A DNA stretch of 64,000 nt from CAVXFB01 sp963760935 (GTDB lineage: Bacteria > Planctomycetota > Planctomycetia > Pirellulales > Thermoguttaceae). The DNA is taken from positions 1-64,000 of the forward strand of contig CAVXFB010000001.1 of assembly GCA_963760935.1 (NCBI GenBank), in the 5' to 3' direction. The translations under genes were made by a program, and so were the position numbers. The notes beneath the pieces were generated by a model. It was not told where the DNA came from and made no database searches. It saw only the letters and a list, made by a program, of their open reading frames with translations. Positions within the stretch are counted from its first letter, which is position 1. Each line of letters begins with the position of its first letter. Below, piece by piece: positions 36,032 through 46,518 of the stretch.

Positions 36032-36838
36032 CTACTCGTCCGATGCATGCAGTGCTGTGGTGGCAGTCGCAAAGTCAGTCGAGTCGCACACGACTCGCCC
36101 GTCGCGCAGGACGACGGTCCGGCAGGCGTGCCTCGCCACGTCCTGATCGTGGGTTACAAGAATGATCGTAATCCCGTCGTCCTCGTTTAGTTGCCGAAAC
36201 AGATCCATCACTTCCCGGCTTGTGCGTGAGTCGATGTTCCCGGTGGGCTCATCGGCCAAGAGGATCGGTGGCTCGTTGGCCAGAGCTCGGGCGATGGCCA
36301 CCCGTTGTTGCTGCCCACCAGAAAGCTGTGATGGATGATGATCGAGGCGCGATTCCAGGCCCACCTTCTTCAGTAATCGTCGGGCACGATCCCGCCGCTG
36401 GCGCCCGCCGAATCGTCCGCAATATAGGAGCGGCAATTCCACGTTTTCCAAGGCCGTGGTCCGCGAGAGTAGATTGAAATTCTGAAATACGAAACCGATT
36501 TTCCGATTCCGCAATTGGGCCCGCTGATCGCCCGACATCTCGACGACCTCTTCCCCATCGAGCAGGTAACTGCCCGTGGTGGGTCGATCCAGACATCCGA
36601 GTGTATTCATTAGAGTCGTTTTTCCCGACCCCGAGGCGCCCATCAGGGCCACGTACTCTCCCCTGTCGATACCGAGGGACACACCCCGCAATGCCTGGAC
36701 TTCGACTTCGCCGACTGCGTACGTCTTGGAGATGTCGCGCAATTGGATCAGCCGCGTTTGCAGGGCGTAGCCGCGCACGCGATGCGGAGACCTCACCGGG
36801 CCGATCGCGACCGTTCCTTTCGCACCAGATGCTAGCAT
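36032..36838 (-). CDS. ABC transporter ATP-binding protein (MacB/LolD type)
   Basis: A 268-residue ATPase that powers the permease encoded in the same operon. Walker A is GASGSGKTT (67-75), the Q-loop FVFQNFNLLSRTTALENVELPL is near 117-137, the signature LSGGQ is 172-176 and Walker B is LLADEPTGNID at 193-203. The MacB/LolD-type phrase VTHDQDVARHA carries the switch His. The first 27 residues lack family resemblance, so the true start may be an internal one near residue 27. The exporter as a whole (ATPase, adaptor, permease) may export peptides, lipids or macrolide-like compounds; the substrate is not readable. Confidence 0.93.
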   Translation of the reverse strand: MLASGAKGTVAIGPVRSPHRVRGYALQTRLIQLRDISKTYAVGEVEVQALRGVSLGIDRGEYVALMGASGSGKTTLMNTLGCLDRPTTGSYLLDGEEVVEMSGDQRAQLRNRKIGFVFQNFNLLSRTTALENVELPLLYCGRFGGRQRRDRARRLLKKVGLESRLDHHPSQLSGGQQQRVAIARALANEPPILLADEPTGNIDSRTSREVMDLFRQLNEDDGITIILVTHDQDVARHACRTVVLRDGRVVCDSTDFATATTALHASDE

Positions 36839-37599
36839 AGGCTTCGCCTACAGCTTTGAAACACAGGCCCCTCCCCGCGCTCTAGTATACATGCACTTCT
36901 CGCGAAGCCGAACCCCCCAAGGTTTAGGGGGTAGGAAATGGAGCACCGCCGATTTTCAAGGGCGTGTGCCGGGCGAATCGGCAAGCTGGCCCATTCCCCA
37001 AAATCTGATCCCCGTGGTAATGAGAGCCGGTCAGTATGGCTCGCTGCGTCGCGCGATTGCCCAGGCATGTTCAAAATCGCAAATAGCGAGTCCAAGCAAT
37101 GTGCGTTTCCGACTCCTCATGTGTACGACTGATGACAAGCGTCGTGGACGATTTGTCAGTATTCACGAGGATGATATGGATCGTCAAAGGTGTGAGCGTC
37201 TTGATTGTGGGTGGGAAATTCACGGGGTTCCTGGAAGGCGGCGGTCCGAGAGTTCTTCTCTAGGCCAGGCGTTTTACGCCTGGGTGCGGAGGCGATGGTG
37301 GAGTCGGGGTTTTGTCAGGCCCGTTTTACGGGCCTCCTGCAACAGCTTGTGCGGTGCTTCGAGTAGTCGGCGGAGTACATCAACATGTCTCTTTACGCCA
37401 GCCTTTCAGGACCGACGGCGACGTATGCCGTAACGCATTATTCTGCAATGCGTTAGACCCATTCGTCGCAGCGAGGCAGCTCGGTGAAACACCCCCCACT
37501 AGGTCTTTGGCCGGTTTTCCTGCTGCGATCGATTTGAAGGTAGCCCCAATCTTTGACGATGAAACTTGAAAGACGATCACGGGAAGGGAGACCGTAATC
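36839..37599. other. Intergenic region with hairpins
   Basis: About 760 bases between the divergent ABC operon and the PaaK-like gene. It has no convincing gene. It holds a stem around 36912-36932 (ACCCCC and GGGGGT) and two matching TTTTA-loop hairpins at 37265-37283 and 37317-37335. Promoters for both flanking units should lie here. Confidence 0.45.
37265..37335. repeat. Pair of TTTTA-loop hairpins
   Basis: Two perfect 7-base stems with the same loop: CCAGGCG-TTTTA-CGCCTGG at 37265-37283 and AGGCCCG-TTTTA-CGGGCCT at 37317-37335, 33 bases apart. Stem sequences differ while the loop is kept, which suggests conserved structure rather than a simple duplication. Confidence 0.75.
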
Positions 37600-38991
37600 A
37601 TGCGGCTCACGCTGAGCATCCTCCTTTGGGAAATGGGGTTGTATCGCAACTCCCGGCTTGATCGCGAGGCCGTTCTTAGCCGGAACCAGCGCCGGTTCTC
37701 GCGCCTGGTGTCTTATTTGAAACGGCGTTCTCCGTATTACGCACGCATCATTGACGAACGGCAGATCGACCCTCGACGGGCAACGCCGGAGGACTTCCCG
37801 GTCATGCCCAAGACCGAACTGATGACGCATTTTGACGAGATCGTCACGGTGCCCGGCCTCACACGGCAAGGCATCGAAACGTTTCTGGAAAACTCGCGCG
37901 AGCCCTCCGACCTGATGGATGGGCGCTATGTGATCGTTCACAGCTCGGGCACGTCGGGGCAAGTCGCGTTTTGCGCCTACACGCTTAGGGAATGGGTGCA
38001 GGGGTGGACAAGCTTCTTCCGCGCCGTGCCCGTCTTCGGGCCGATCCCGCGCAGGACCGCGTTTTACGGCGCCGCCGTCGGTCATTTTACGGCGGTCACC
38101 CTCGCACAAACGGTCCACTGGCTGAAGATCGGCATCTTTCACCGATCACGTAGGTTCGACGTCAATGCGCCCTGGAGAGAGGTCATCGATGGACTGAACG
38201 AGTTTCAGCCGCACAACCTGACCTGCTACGGATCGCTTCTCGGCGAGCTCTGCGCCGAGCAGGAGCGGAAGGGCTTGAACATCCGGCCGAAAACCATCAT
38301 CTGCGGCGGCGACCCGCTCTTGCCGCAGGATCGACTCCGCGCGGAACGCGTATTCGGCGCCCGGGTGCTCGACGTCTACGCAACCACGGAAATGCTGGTG
38401 GTGGGAATGGCCGAGCCCAAGAGCGAAGGCATGGTGCTGTTGGAGGACGATCTCTGGATCGAGGTTCAAGACGATCGCCTGCTGGTGACGAATCTTCGCA
38501 ACCGCACGACTCCGTTGATACGCTACGTCCATTCTGATGCTGTAGCGTCCTCGACTTTTCGTGGCGACTACGCCTACTACCGCGGATTCCGCCGGGTCGA
38601 AGCCGTCGCCGGGCGTCGCGAAGACCGACTCGTGCTGTTCAATGAATCCGGGCAGGAAGACTTCATCCACCCCTTGCTGATCGTCGAGTTCTTCGTGCGA
38701 GGCATGGAGCGGTTTCAGGTCGTCCGCACCGGTCCCGCGGCCTTTACCTTCCGCGTGAAACCTCAGGCGGAACTTCGGCCAGCAGAACAAAATCGCGTGG
38801 CGCGCGAGATCCGCGCCAAATGGGACGCAATTCTCGCCCAAAAGAACATGAGAAACGTCCGCTACCAAGTGGAATGGACGGATGACTTGTGCCACGACCC
38901 GCGGACCGGCAAGTTCCGCCTCGTCGAGACGATGCCGACGCCGCGGACGCCGATCCGTTTGCCCGCTACTTTGAAGCGTCCGGCCGCTTGA
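37600..38991 (+). CDS. Phenylacetate-CoA ligase (PaaK)/coenzyme F390 synthetase-like adenylate-forming enzyme
   Basis: 463 residues, from an ATG at 37600 with AAGGGAGA upstream. It opens with YYARIIDERQID and FPVMPKTELMTHFDEI, the typical PaaK-like start. The ATP loop HSSGTSG is at 114-120. The later motifs are VYATTEMLVVGMAE and NRTTPLIRYVHSD at about 305-318. The C-terminal lid has KFRLVETMPTP. Enzymes of this type activate aromatic or other acids through an acyl-AMP. It stands alone, with no CoA pathway gene beside it, so the acid substrate is unknown. The TEM motif is a good match for the A5 core. Confidence 0.78.
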   Translation: MRLTLSILLWEMGLYRNSRLDREAVLSRNQRRFSRLVSYLKRRSPYYARIIDERQIDPRRATPEDFPVMPKTELMTHFDEIVTVPGLTRQGIETFLENSREPSDLMDGRYVIVHSSGTSGQVAFCAYTLREWVQGWTSFFRAVPVFGPIPRRTAFYGAAVGHFTAVTLAQTVHWLKIGIFHRSRRFDVNAPWREVIDGLNEFQPHNLTCYGSLLGELCAEQERKGLNIRPKTIICGGDPLLPQDRLRAERVFGARVLDVYATTEMLVVGMAEPKSEGMVLLEDDLWIEVQDDRLLVTNLRNRTTPLIRYVHSDAVASSTFRGDYAYYRGFRRVEAVAGRREDRLVLFNESGQEDFIHPLLIVEFFVRGMERFQVVRTGPAAFTFRVKPQAELRPAEQNRVAREIRAKWDAILAQKNMRNVRYQVEWTDDLCHDPRTGKFRLVETMPTPRTPIRLPATLKRPAA

Positions 38992-39085
38992 TCCGCGGCG
39001 CAATAGTTGCCAAAGGGTTCCCCTATCGCGTCTTCGCCGGGTGACCAGCGTCCGCATGCGGCCATGTTCTAACGTGCGAGCCGTG

Positions 39086-39472
39086 TCAGGTGAGATCAGG
39101 CGGGCGACGACTGTTTCCCGATGTTTTCGTCTGCGTGCCGCTTGTTAATGGTTGAGCGAGAAGTGCCGTGAGGATCAGGTGCAGGACGACCGCCGGCCAG
39201 AGTAGGACACCGGTCAAACCGCCTTCAAGACCGAGATAGGCGAGATACAGCGTGACAGCCGCGCTGTAGGTCAACATGCCGACCAGCGGCGTGCCTGGCC
39301 AGCAGGCGACCCCTAACGCGATCAGGGCGATTCCGAGCACACGCGCCACCGGTATGGCGATGCCGGCAAGTTCCTCGCCGAGCAACAACCGCCCAACGAG
39401 CGACGGCACAACAAGCAACGCTACGCCGGTTGCCGCTTCGCTGACGGCAGCAAGAGCCAGCACTTTCTTCAT
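39086..39472 (-). CDS. Small membrane protein, unknown
   Basis: 128 residues, four membrane helices (about 3-23, 39-58, 63-82 and 87-107), with a charged, likely cytoplasmic tail. MKKVLALAAVSEAATGVALLVVPSLVGRLLL is split over the first helix and loop. The layout recalls DoxX-like or DUF4345-type small membrane proteins, but I cannot assign the family. It ends 51 bases before the sulfatase gene stop region on the same strand and could be cotranscribed upstream of it. Confidence 0.6.
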   Translation of the reverse strand: MKKVLALAAVSEAATGVALLVVPSLVGRLLLGEELAGIAIPVARVLGIALIALGVACWPGTPLVGMLTYSAAVTLYLAYLGLEGGLTGVLLWPAVVLHLILTALLAQPLTSGTQTKTSGNSRRPPDLT

Positions 39473-39522
39473 CGCGTTTTTTTGTCCTTCGCGCCCTAGT
39501 GGTTCGAAATGGCTTGAAGCTG

Positions 39523-41978
39523 CTAGCGATTTGGTGCCGCCTCCGGCTCGGGTTCGAGCTTGACGGTCAGCTTGTCGATCTTACCGGTGAACTTAAACGG
39601 AACATCGTAGCGATATTCCAACATGGCAACGCCGGTCCGCGTGTCTTGGCCGACGTCGAACGTTTCGTCCTCGGGGAACGTGACGGGCGTAGTGTGTTCC
39701 ATGGAATTCCTGGCCACTTCCTTACCGTCCACGTAGAGCACGCCCGTCCCTCCCTTGCCCAATCCTGGCGCATCGGGTTTGAAGTCGAAGACGATGGTGT
39801 GCTTGCCACCTCTTAGTTCAGGCCCTTCCCATGTCGTGCGCTTGAGGTCGAGCAGGTTATACAGGAACACCGGCCTGCTCCGGCCGATTCCTAACTTGCC
39901 CTTGCTCAGGAACAGGCCATAGCCGCCGAAGCGCCCTCCTTCGGTGACGATCATGCCTTCCGCGCCGCCCTCGGGAATCTCGATTTCGGCAGTGATCGTG
40001 TAGGGCTTATTCAGGATGCTCGGTGCAGCGCTAGCCGGCACGCCGGTCAGTTCGCCTGAATACGTGAAGACCGTTCTCCCTGCCGTGAGGCTCGGCCGCG
40101 GCGTATTCCAGCGTGCGAGCGTCGAGTTGTCCAGTGGCAGCACGTCATACTTCTTTGCCTCTAAATAGAAGAGGTTCTGCATCTGCTTGAGCTTCTCCGG
40201 CATCTTGGCGGCTAGGTCGTTGAACTCGGTTGGGTCCTCGGCAACGTTATAGAGTTCCCAACTGTAACCGGTAATCACATCCGGAGGCGTCTTGGTGCTC
40301 AGTTCCCACGGGAGCGTAACCGGCGTGGTGGCCGCCAGCCATCCGTCGTGATAAATGGCGCGATTGCCGAGCATCTCGAAGTATTGGGTTGTGTGCCGGC
40401 TGGGGGCATTGGCATTAGCCTTGTCCCATGTGTACACCATGCTTACGCCTTCGATTGGCTTCTGCTGGATACCATCGATCGCATCGGGCGCCGGGATGCC
40501 GGTCGCTTCGAGGATCGTCGGCACGACGTCGATGAGGTGGTGGAACTGGCGGCGGATGCCGCCCACGTCGTTGATGTGGCCGGGCCAGGACACCGCCATA
40601 CCCTGGGCCGTTCCGCCGAAGTGCGACGCCACTTGTTTCATCCATTTGAAGGGAGTGTCCATCGCCCACGCCCACTCTGCCGCAAAGTGCGGGAACGTCC
40701 GGTCAGATCCCCAGAACGGATACCAGAGAAACTGGTCCTTGACCGGCACGGCAACACCATTGAACGTCGTGAACTCGTTCGGCGTGCCGTTGAGCATGCC
40801 TTCGGCGCTCGCGCCGTTGTCGCCGCTGATGTAGATTATCAAGGTGTTGTCGAGTTGGCCGAGGTCGTCGACGGCCTGGATAACCCGTCCGATCTCATGG
40901 TCGGCATAGGCGAGGTAGGCCCCATAGACATCCGCTTGCTTGATGAAGAGCTTCTTCTGCAACAAAGTGAGGGAGTCCCACTGCGGCAGTTCTTTCGGCC
41001 ACGGTGTCAGCTTGGCGTTCTCGGGCATGATGCCCAGCGCCTCTGGTTGGCAAAAATCGTCTCCCGCAGCTTGTTCCAGCCGTCATCAAAGAGATGCATA
41101 TCGCTGATCTTCTTAATCCACTCGGGCGTCGGATGATGCGGCGCGTGGGTGGCGCCCGGCACGTAATAGACGAACCACGGCTTGCCGGGCGCGATCTCCT
41201 TGAGTTGCTTCATGTACTGGATGGCCTCGTCGGCCATCGCTGTCTCCAGGTTCCAGTCGGGATTTCCTCGAAACGGATAGATCGCCGTCGTATTGCGAAA
41301 CAGGTTCGGTTGCCACTGGCTGGCATCGCCGCCGACGAAGCCGTAGAAATATTCGAAGCCCATACCGTTGGGCCATTGTCTGAACGGCCCGGCCTGGCTC
41401 GACTGATACGAGGGCGTGTTGTGGTCCTTGCCAAACCACGAGGTGGCATAACCGTTCTCCTTCAGGATGGTACCGATGGTGCCCTTGTCGATCGGAATGA
41501 TCGAGTCGTAGCCCGGGAATCCCGTCGCTATTTCGCCCACCACGCCGAAACCTGCCGAGTGATGGTTGCGGCCGGTGATAATCGCCGCCCGAGACGGCGA
41601 GCAGAGCGAAGTGGAGTGGAAATTGGTGTAGCGCAGCCCGGTCTTCGCGATGCGATCCATGGCCGGTGTCGGAACAACGCCACCGAACGTGCCCGTGGTG
41701 CCGAAGCCAACATCGTCGGTCATGATGAGCAGAACGTTCGGCGCGCCCTTCGGCGGAACGATGCGAGGGGCCCACCAGGCCTTCGATTCCGAGGCCTTCT
41801 CCTTGATCACACCGCCGAACTTCGGATCGGGCGGCGGGAGCTGTTTGCCGCTGATCGTCGTGGTGGCGCCGGGCGAGCCCGGTACGCCAGTGACCTGCTG
41901 GGCCTTGGTCGGCACGGCTGACAGCACTCCCACAAGGATCATGGTCAGGTTCGCCGTAAGAACTGCTCGCCGGTTCAT
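39523..41978 (-). CDS. Arylsulfatase (formylglycine type), one frameshift
   Basis: Secreted sulfate ester hydrolase of about 818 residues. The start is the ATG at 41978 with GGAGAAAG upstream. A signal peptide covers residues 1 to about 26. The metal-site LLIMTDDVGFG has Asp88-Asp89. The formylglycine motif is CSPSRAAIITGR, Cys126. The frame shifts once near 41045, between FANQ and EALGIMPENAKL. It then continues through HFGGTAQGMAVSWPG and a C-terminal beta-rich domain of about 220 residues. The C-terminal part probably binds polysaccharide. Planctomycetes are rich in such enzymes. No sulfatase-maturing enzyme is in the window. Confidence 0.93.
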
Positions 41979-42336
41979 GCGTCTTTCTCCTTCGCCTGGA
42001 ACAACACCACGTATCAGAGACCGCACAAGACGTCGCAACGGGGACGTTCAAAGCTCTAGTGCACGGGCTCGGTCGGCGGATGTGAAGCGTCACTCTGCGC
42101 CGGGCTAACCCAACGCAGTGTCAATACGGACGTGCCGCTCGCGCCCCGGGTTAACATAGGCGACGAATTATAGGCAAGCGACGGGTCAAAGGCCACCTTT
42201 AACCCATGCATCGGCACTCACCTTGCGGATGACAAAATGGGATTTTCCACGATGATTGGCCACGGTGGTTCGAGACAGCCGTCCGCCGGCGGTGGGTTTC
42301 GTCAGACAAATCCACGGCGCTGCGGGGCATCCAAGC

Positions 42337-42915
42337 TCACTCGGAAGGCGGCGGAACCACGCTGCCTGGGCTTACCGGCCCGGCGGGAAGCCGGATCGGG
42401 TTCGCTTCTGGCGGCCGAGTGAAGTCGACCACAGTGTATTCGCCTGCACCCACGATCGCTTTGCGGTATTGCGTAACACTTTCGCCATTCTGCGGGAACG
42501 TGGCCGTTACCCAGTATTGGAACTCGCGGTTGGAGGGCAGGACAGGGGTCGTAAACTTTCGGTCCTTTCCTTTTTGGGCACGCAACTTTTGCCCGTTGAT
42601 GTAAAGCACTGCGTCGCTGGTCGGCAGGAACACATGGATGACGCCCTGGGCCGACGGTGCGCCGACCGCCATGTTCTGGAAACCGGTCGGCGCAAACGGG
42701 CCCGGAATGTAGCTCGACGGATAGGGCTGGGCCTGATCGAAGTGGAAATGGAAGTGATAATGGACGGTCGCCGGTGAAGAATTCGCCGCAGTGGCCGGAG
42801 CCGGATTTGCGACTCCGTCAGGCTGACTTTGCGCGTGCGCTCCAACGGCGATCAGGTTCGCCGCAAGCAGAATACCTACGAACGCGACCAGCTTCGATCT
42901 GTCACAGTTGCACAT
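42337..42915 (-). CDS. TIGR03000-domain exported protein
   Basis: 192 residues from the ATG at 42915. A signal peptide is clear (AFVGILLAANLIAVGAHA). Then comes a His/Pro-rich linker (HYHFHFHFDQAQPYP at about 53-67) and one TIGR03000-type domain. Its pattern is VHVFLPTSDAVLYINGQK, FTTPVLPSNREFQYWVTA and the late AGEYTVVDF. This domain is a planctomycete hallmark in exported proteins. The function is unknown. The repeat-type HFHFHFD near the linker could bind metal. It stands alone. Confidence 0.82.
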   Translation of the reverse strand: MCNCDRSKLVAFVGILLAANLIAVGAHAQSQPDGVANPAPATAANSSPATVHYHFHFHFDQAQPYPSSYIPGPFAPTGFQNMAVGAPSAQGVIHVFLPTSDAVLYINGQKLRAQKGKDRKFTTPVLPSNREFQYWVTATFPQNGESVTQYRKAIVGAGEYTVVDFTRPPEANPIRLPAGPVSPGSVVPPPSE

Positions 42916-43173
42916 AGCGCCACCTTGCCTTTCGTTACGGTGCACACAGATGCCCAGAGTTGACCTACTTCGTCAAGTTGCCGGTATTCTATCGCTCGCG
43001 AGCAACCCCGGAAAGCAACTAGGCACATGCCCGCTATTTTGGCGTGATTTCGGCCAGATTTGACTCGAAGACACATGGGTGACACGGTACGACCTAGGCT
43101 GGCCACCAGAGTGGCTCGATAAGACCAGCCCTGCGACGTCACCCCGCTGACTCCACACGCTCGATGCTCGGGT

Positions 43174-45509
43174 TCAAACGTCCTCGTACCACTGCGTGAA
43201 CTCTTCGGTGGTGGTCTCAGCCGGAAGTCTCGCATAGCGGCGTCGCGCGGCGAACATGCGCAGCGCCAAGTAGACCACAGGCAGAATACCGACGAAGAGG
43301 AAGATCAGGTCGCCGGGCATCCGCATCCACTCGATGATGCGGGGCCACGGCTGCGAAAAGAACTCCGGTTGCCTTGCGTGCCAATAACCGTTCTGGACGG
43401 CATCGAAAAGCTGTAACCCGCCCATTGGGATCAGGTTCGCACACAGCATCAATCCCAGGCCGACGTTCAGGCCCCAGAACGAGAGCTTCATCGCCCGCTG
43501 GGAACCTCGGTCGGGTGGAATGAAGTGTCGAGCGATGAACATGAAGAAGCCGATCGCCAACATGCCATACACGCCCATCAGCGCCCCGTGGGCGTGATTA
43601 GCCGTGAAGGCGGTGCCGATCTCGTAATAACTCACGATGGGCAGGTTGATGAGGAAACCGAACACTCCCGCGCCAAGAAGTTCCAGAAGCCGACGGCGAT
43701 GAGGAACATCACGGCCCATTTGTGTGGAAAGGCTGTGCTTGTAGTGCCGATGACCGAGCTTGATCTCTCTTGAGCTCCCAGTCGCATGAAGCGCCAAGCC
43801 TCGAAGGTCAGAAGCACCAGCGGGATCACTTCCATAGCGGAGAACACGGCTCCCATCGCCATGTGAATCGCAGGCGCGCCACTGAAGTAAAGATGGTGCA
43901 TCGTGCCGATCACGCCGCCGATGGAATAGAGAATGATGTCGAGATAGACGACTCTGGTGGCCGTGGCGGGACGAACCACGCCCAAGAGAACGTAGATGTA
44001 TGCCACCATGATGGTCGTGAACAGTTCCAAAAAATCCTCGACCCAGAGGTGGACGACCCAGAACCGCCAAAAGTCCATCACGGCGAAGTTGACGTTCTTG
44101 CCGAAGACCATGCCTACGGCATAAAAAAGTGGGATGCTGAGCGCACTGTAGAGAAACAGGTAAGGCAGATTGCCCGGATGTTCGGCCGGCAAGCGGCTCC
44201 ACAGCCCACGCACGAGAATGACCACCCAGAAAAACATCCCGGCGGTCAAAAGGACTTGCCAAAGCCGCCCCAGATCAAGGTACTCCCAGCCTTGAGCGCC
44301 GATCCAGAACCAAGGGCCGCTGGTGGGGATGATACCCTTGAGGCTGGCCGCCTCGCCCAGGAGGCTCCCGACAACGACCACTACCAATGCACCAAACAGG
44401 ATCAGCGCCAGTTTGTCCTGGTGCTTTGGCTCGCGTCGGGCGATCATCGGGGCCAGGAAAATCCCCATAGCCAGGTAACTTGCAGCGACAAAGAACAGAG
44501 CCAACTGAACGTGCCACATGCGCGACAGGTTGTAGGGCAGCCAGTCGCCCAGTTTCAGACCGTAGAAACCGCCCGGCTCGACATGATAATGGGCATTGGC
44601 TGCTCCCAACATCCCCTGCAAGAGAAACAACCCGGCAATTACCAGAAAATACCACGCCGTGGCACGCTGGGCTGGCGCGAGTCGGACGTCCTCTGGCGGG
44701 CGGAACCGCAAACGCTGGCCGGGCCGCTCTTCATCGGCCCGATGCCAGCCCAACAAATCCCAGCGTCCGACGACGAAGAACATCAATCCCGTTCCACCCA
44801 ACAGTGTAATAAGGCTCAGTGTACTCCAGAGGATCGCTTCGGCGGTCGGCGTGTTTGCAGCCATCGGTTCGGACGGCCAGTTGTTAGTATAAGAGTAGTC
44901 AGTGCCAGGCCGTGTGGCGGCTGCCGCCCATGCCGACCAGGCGAAGTAGGCTGTCAACTGATGGATTTCGTCCCCATCTGTAATAGCCGGTCGCCGCAAT
45001 CCCGTCTGCTCCGCCACTGGACCGAAGTAGTTCGCATAGAACGTGGCAAGCTGATGAAAGGCGTATGCCTGGCTGGTTGTGTACTGGAGGACATCGGACT
45101 GCGGATCGAAGCGATTCTGCTTCAGTTCGTTGCGGGTCAGCTTGTGCGCCTCGGCTTCGATTCGCCCCTGGCCACGGTGAAAAGCGACCATCGCGTTGGC
45201 TGCTTCGTGCAAATACTGGGCCGTGAAGTCTGGCCCCAAGTAGGCACCGTGACCGAAGATCGTGCCGTATTGCATGAGCCCATCTTTCTGAAAGATGTGC
45301 TGGCCGGCCATGATGTCGTTGCCGGTGAAGAGCGTGCTTCCATCGTCGGCAACCACGCGACCGGGAATCGGAGGCGGTTCGGCATGGATACGGTAGGCCA
45401 GGTAAAGCAGCACCGCAAATCCCGCAAGAAACGTCAGGATAGCCACTTGTAGCCACAAGGATGAGATGACCATGCGCCGATTGGCGCCGTTGGTAGACGG
45501 ACTCATCAC
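43174..45509 (-). CDS. norB: Quinol-dependent nitric oxide reductase, one frameshift
   Basis: Membrane enzyme reducing NO to N2O with quinol electrons. Joined it is about 778 residues, the length of single-chain qNor rather than cNorB (about 470). The N-terminal domain has the FTGNDIMAGQHIFQKDGLMQYG block. The heme-copper core is seen in AYFAWSAWAAAATRPG, LSRMWHVQLALFFVAA, VHLWVEDFLELFTTIM and MHHLYFSGAPAIHMAMG. One base is missing near 43676 (FWNFL to LGAGVFGFLINLP). The last helices follow. A perfect FNR/DNR-like site is 345 bases upstream. It probably detoxifies NO or serves in denitrification. No other nor or nir gene is in view. Confidence 0.93.
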
Positions 45510-46045
45510 AACAACTCCTTATGTCCTGGCTTGCATCTTTTCCCGCGTCCGAGGAGTCCCCGACAGATGGTTTCTATCCTATTCGCACACCTGACCAACA
45601 TTGACCGTAGGAATTGACTCGCGATGCAGCTATCTTGCAAGATGTGTTTTGGCCGGTCGAGCGGCTGCTGTCAAGACAACGTCTGGCCAGGGTAGTAGGT
45701 CACGTTCCCCTCAGCATCGGGTAGGGTGCGGCCGTCGGTCAACCATTCCGATGGTCACTGATAACGGAACGAGCCCGGCCTTCCGGTTACAAACGCTGGA
45801 AGCGTACCGCATCAACCGCGGAACCAATATAGCACGATTTGTCGGAAACCAGTTTGATCCAGATCAAGATAATGGATGAAAAACTGGCTCGTCAGCGGAA
45901 TTTGTGGGTTGATTTTGCCATGCAAGAGCGTAAGCTGCTTTGCATCCACGTGTTCCGAATCAGATTGAGGGGTTGATTTCTGGTACACAGAAAGTGCCTA
46001 CGGGTTTCTCTTCTCTGTGCCGGGGTTTCGATACCGCCGGATTCG
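45510..46045. other. Intergenic region upstream of NO reductase
   Basis: About 535 bases. It includes the qNor promoter region and the FNR-like palindrome at 45854-45867. No gene is supported. The small frame at 46046 begins right after. Confidence 0.5.
45854..45867. promoter_or_regulatory. FNR/DNR-type binding site
   Basis: TTGATCCAGATCAA is a perfect TTGAT-N4-ATCAA palindrome, the consensus of FNR-type regulators and of NO-sensing Crp/FNR proteins. It lies 345 bases from the qNor start and 179 from the small frame at 46046. The distance to qNor is long, so a leader or a different target is possible. Confidence 0.68.
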
Positions 46046-46315
46046 ATGGTAGTTGGGGACCATTTACAGGAGAGATGCTGTTGCCGGGCGTATTGGGCTC
46101 TCTGCGGCGCAGTCCTAGCGGCGCAGGCCGCCGTTGGCGTCATGGGTTTCTTCTATCACGGTGCAGCCAACTTGCAAGGCCCGTCGATGTCGCTGTGGAA
46201 CAACTTCGTCTACGGCGCGCCGATCTTCGCGCCGCTGCTCTTCCCCAATCTCGTCGTGCTGGCCGGGGTGGCCATCTGGGCGCACGTCTGCGATGAGAGC
46301 GCGGAGGAGACTTAA
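46046..46315 (+). CDS. Small two-helix membrane protein, possibly a remnant
   Basis: 89 residues with two hydrophobic helices: ALCGAVLAAQAAVGVMGFF (about 18-36) and FAPLLFPNLVVLAGVAIW (about 61-78), joined by YHGAANLQGPSMSLWNNFVYGAP. The YGAP(I/V)FAPLLF phrase looks familiar from larger conserved membrane proteins of unknown function. The N-terminal 15 residues are Cys rich and unlike a usual start, so the gene may be truncated or frameshifted at the 5' end. It is divergent from qNor, across the FNR-like site. Confidence 0.45.
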   Translation: MVVGDHLQERCCCRAYWALCGAVLAAQAAVGVMGFFYHGAANLQGPSMSLWNNFVYGAPIFAPLLFPNLVVLAGVAIWAHVCDESAEET

Positions 46316-46518
46316 CCAGCGGCAATGAAGCCACAATCGTCGATCTGCACGTCAACAGTCGTTCTTTTTACATCCCGGGTGGCAGCGACCGGCCGAGACT
46401 AATCGTGGCGGCATACGGCGGTGTCGCAAATCCGTTCTTTGGTACACCAATGGAAGCCGCCTCGGTATTCCCACAATGTCCGTTTGATGGTGCCGCGGAA
46501 AGGACTGCGAACGTTTGA

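Noticed and set aside
43770..45452. 560-codon open frame antisense to qNor
   Set aside because: Its His- and Gln-rich text mirrors membrane codons of qNor. No ribosome site or motif.
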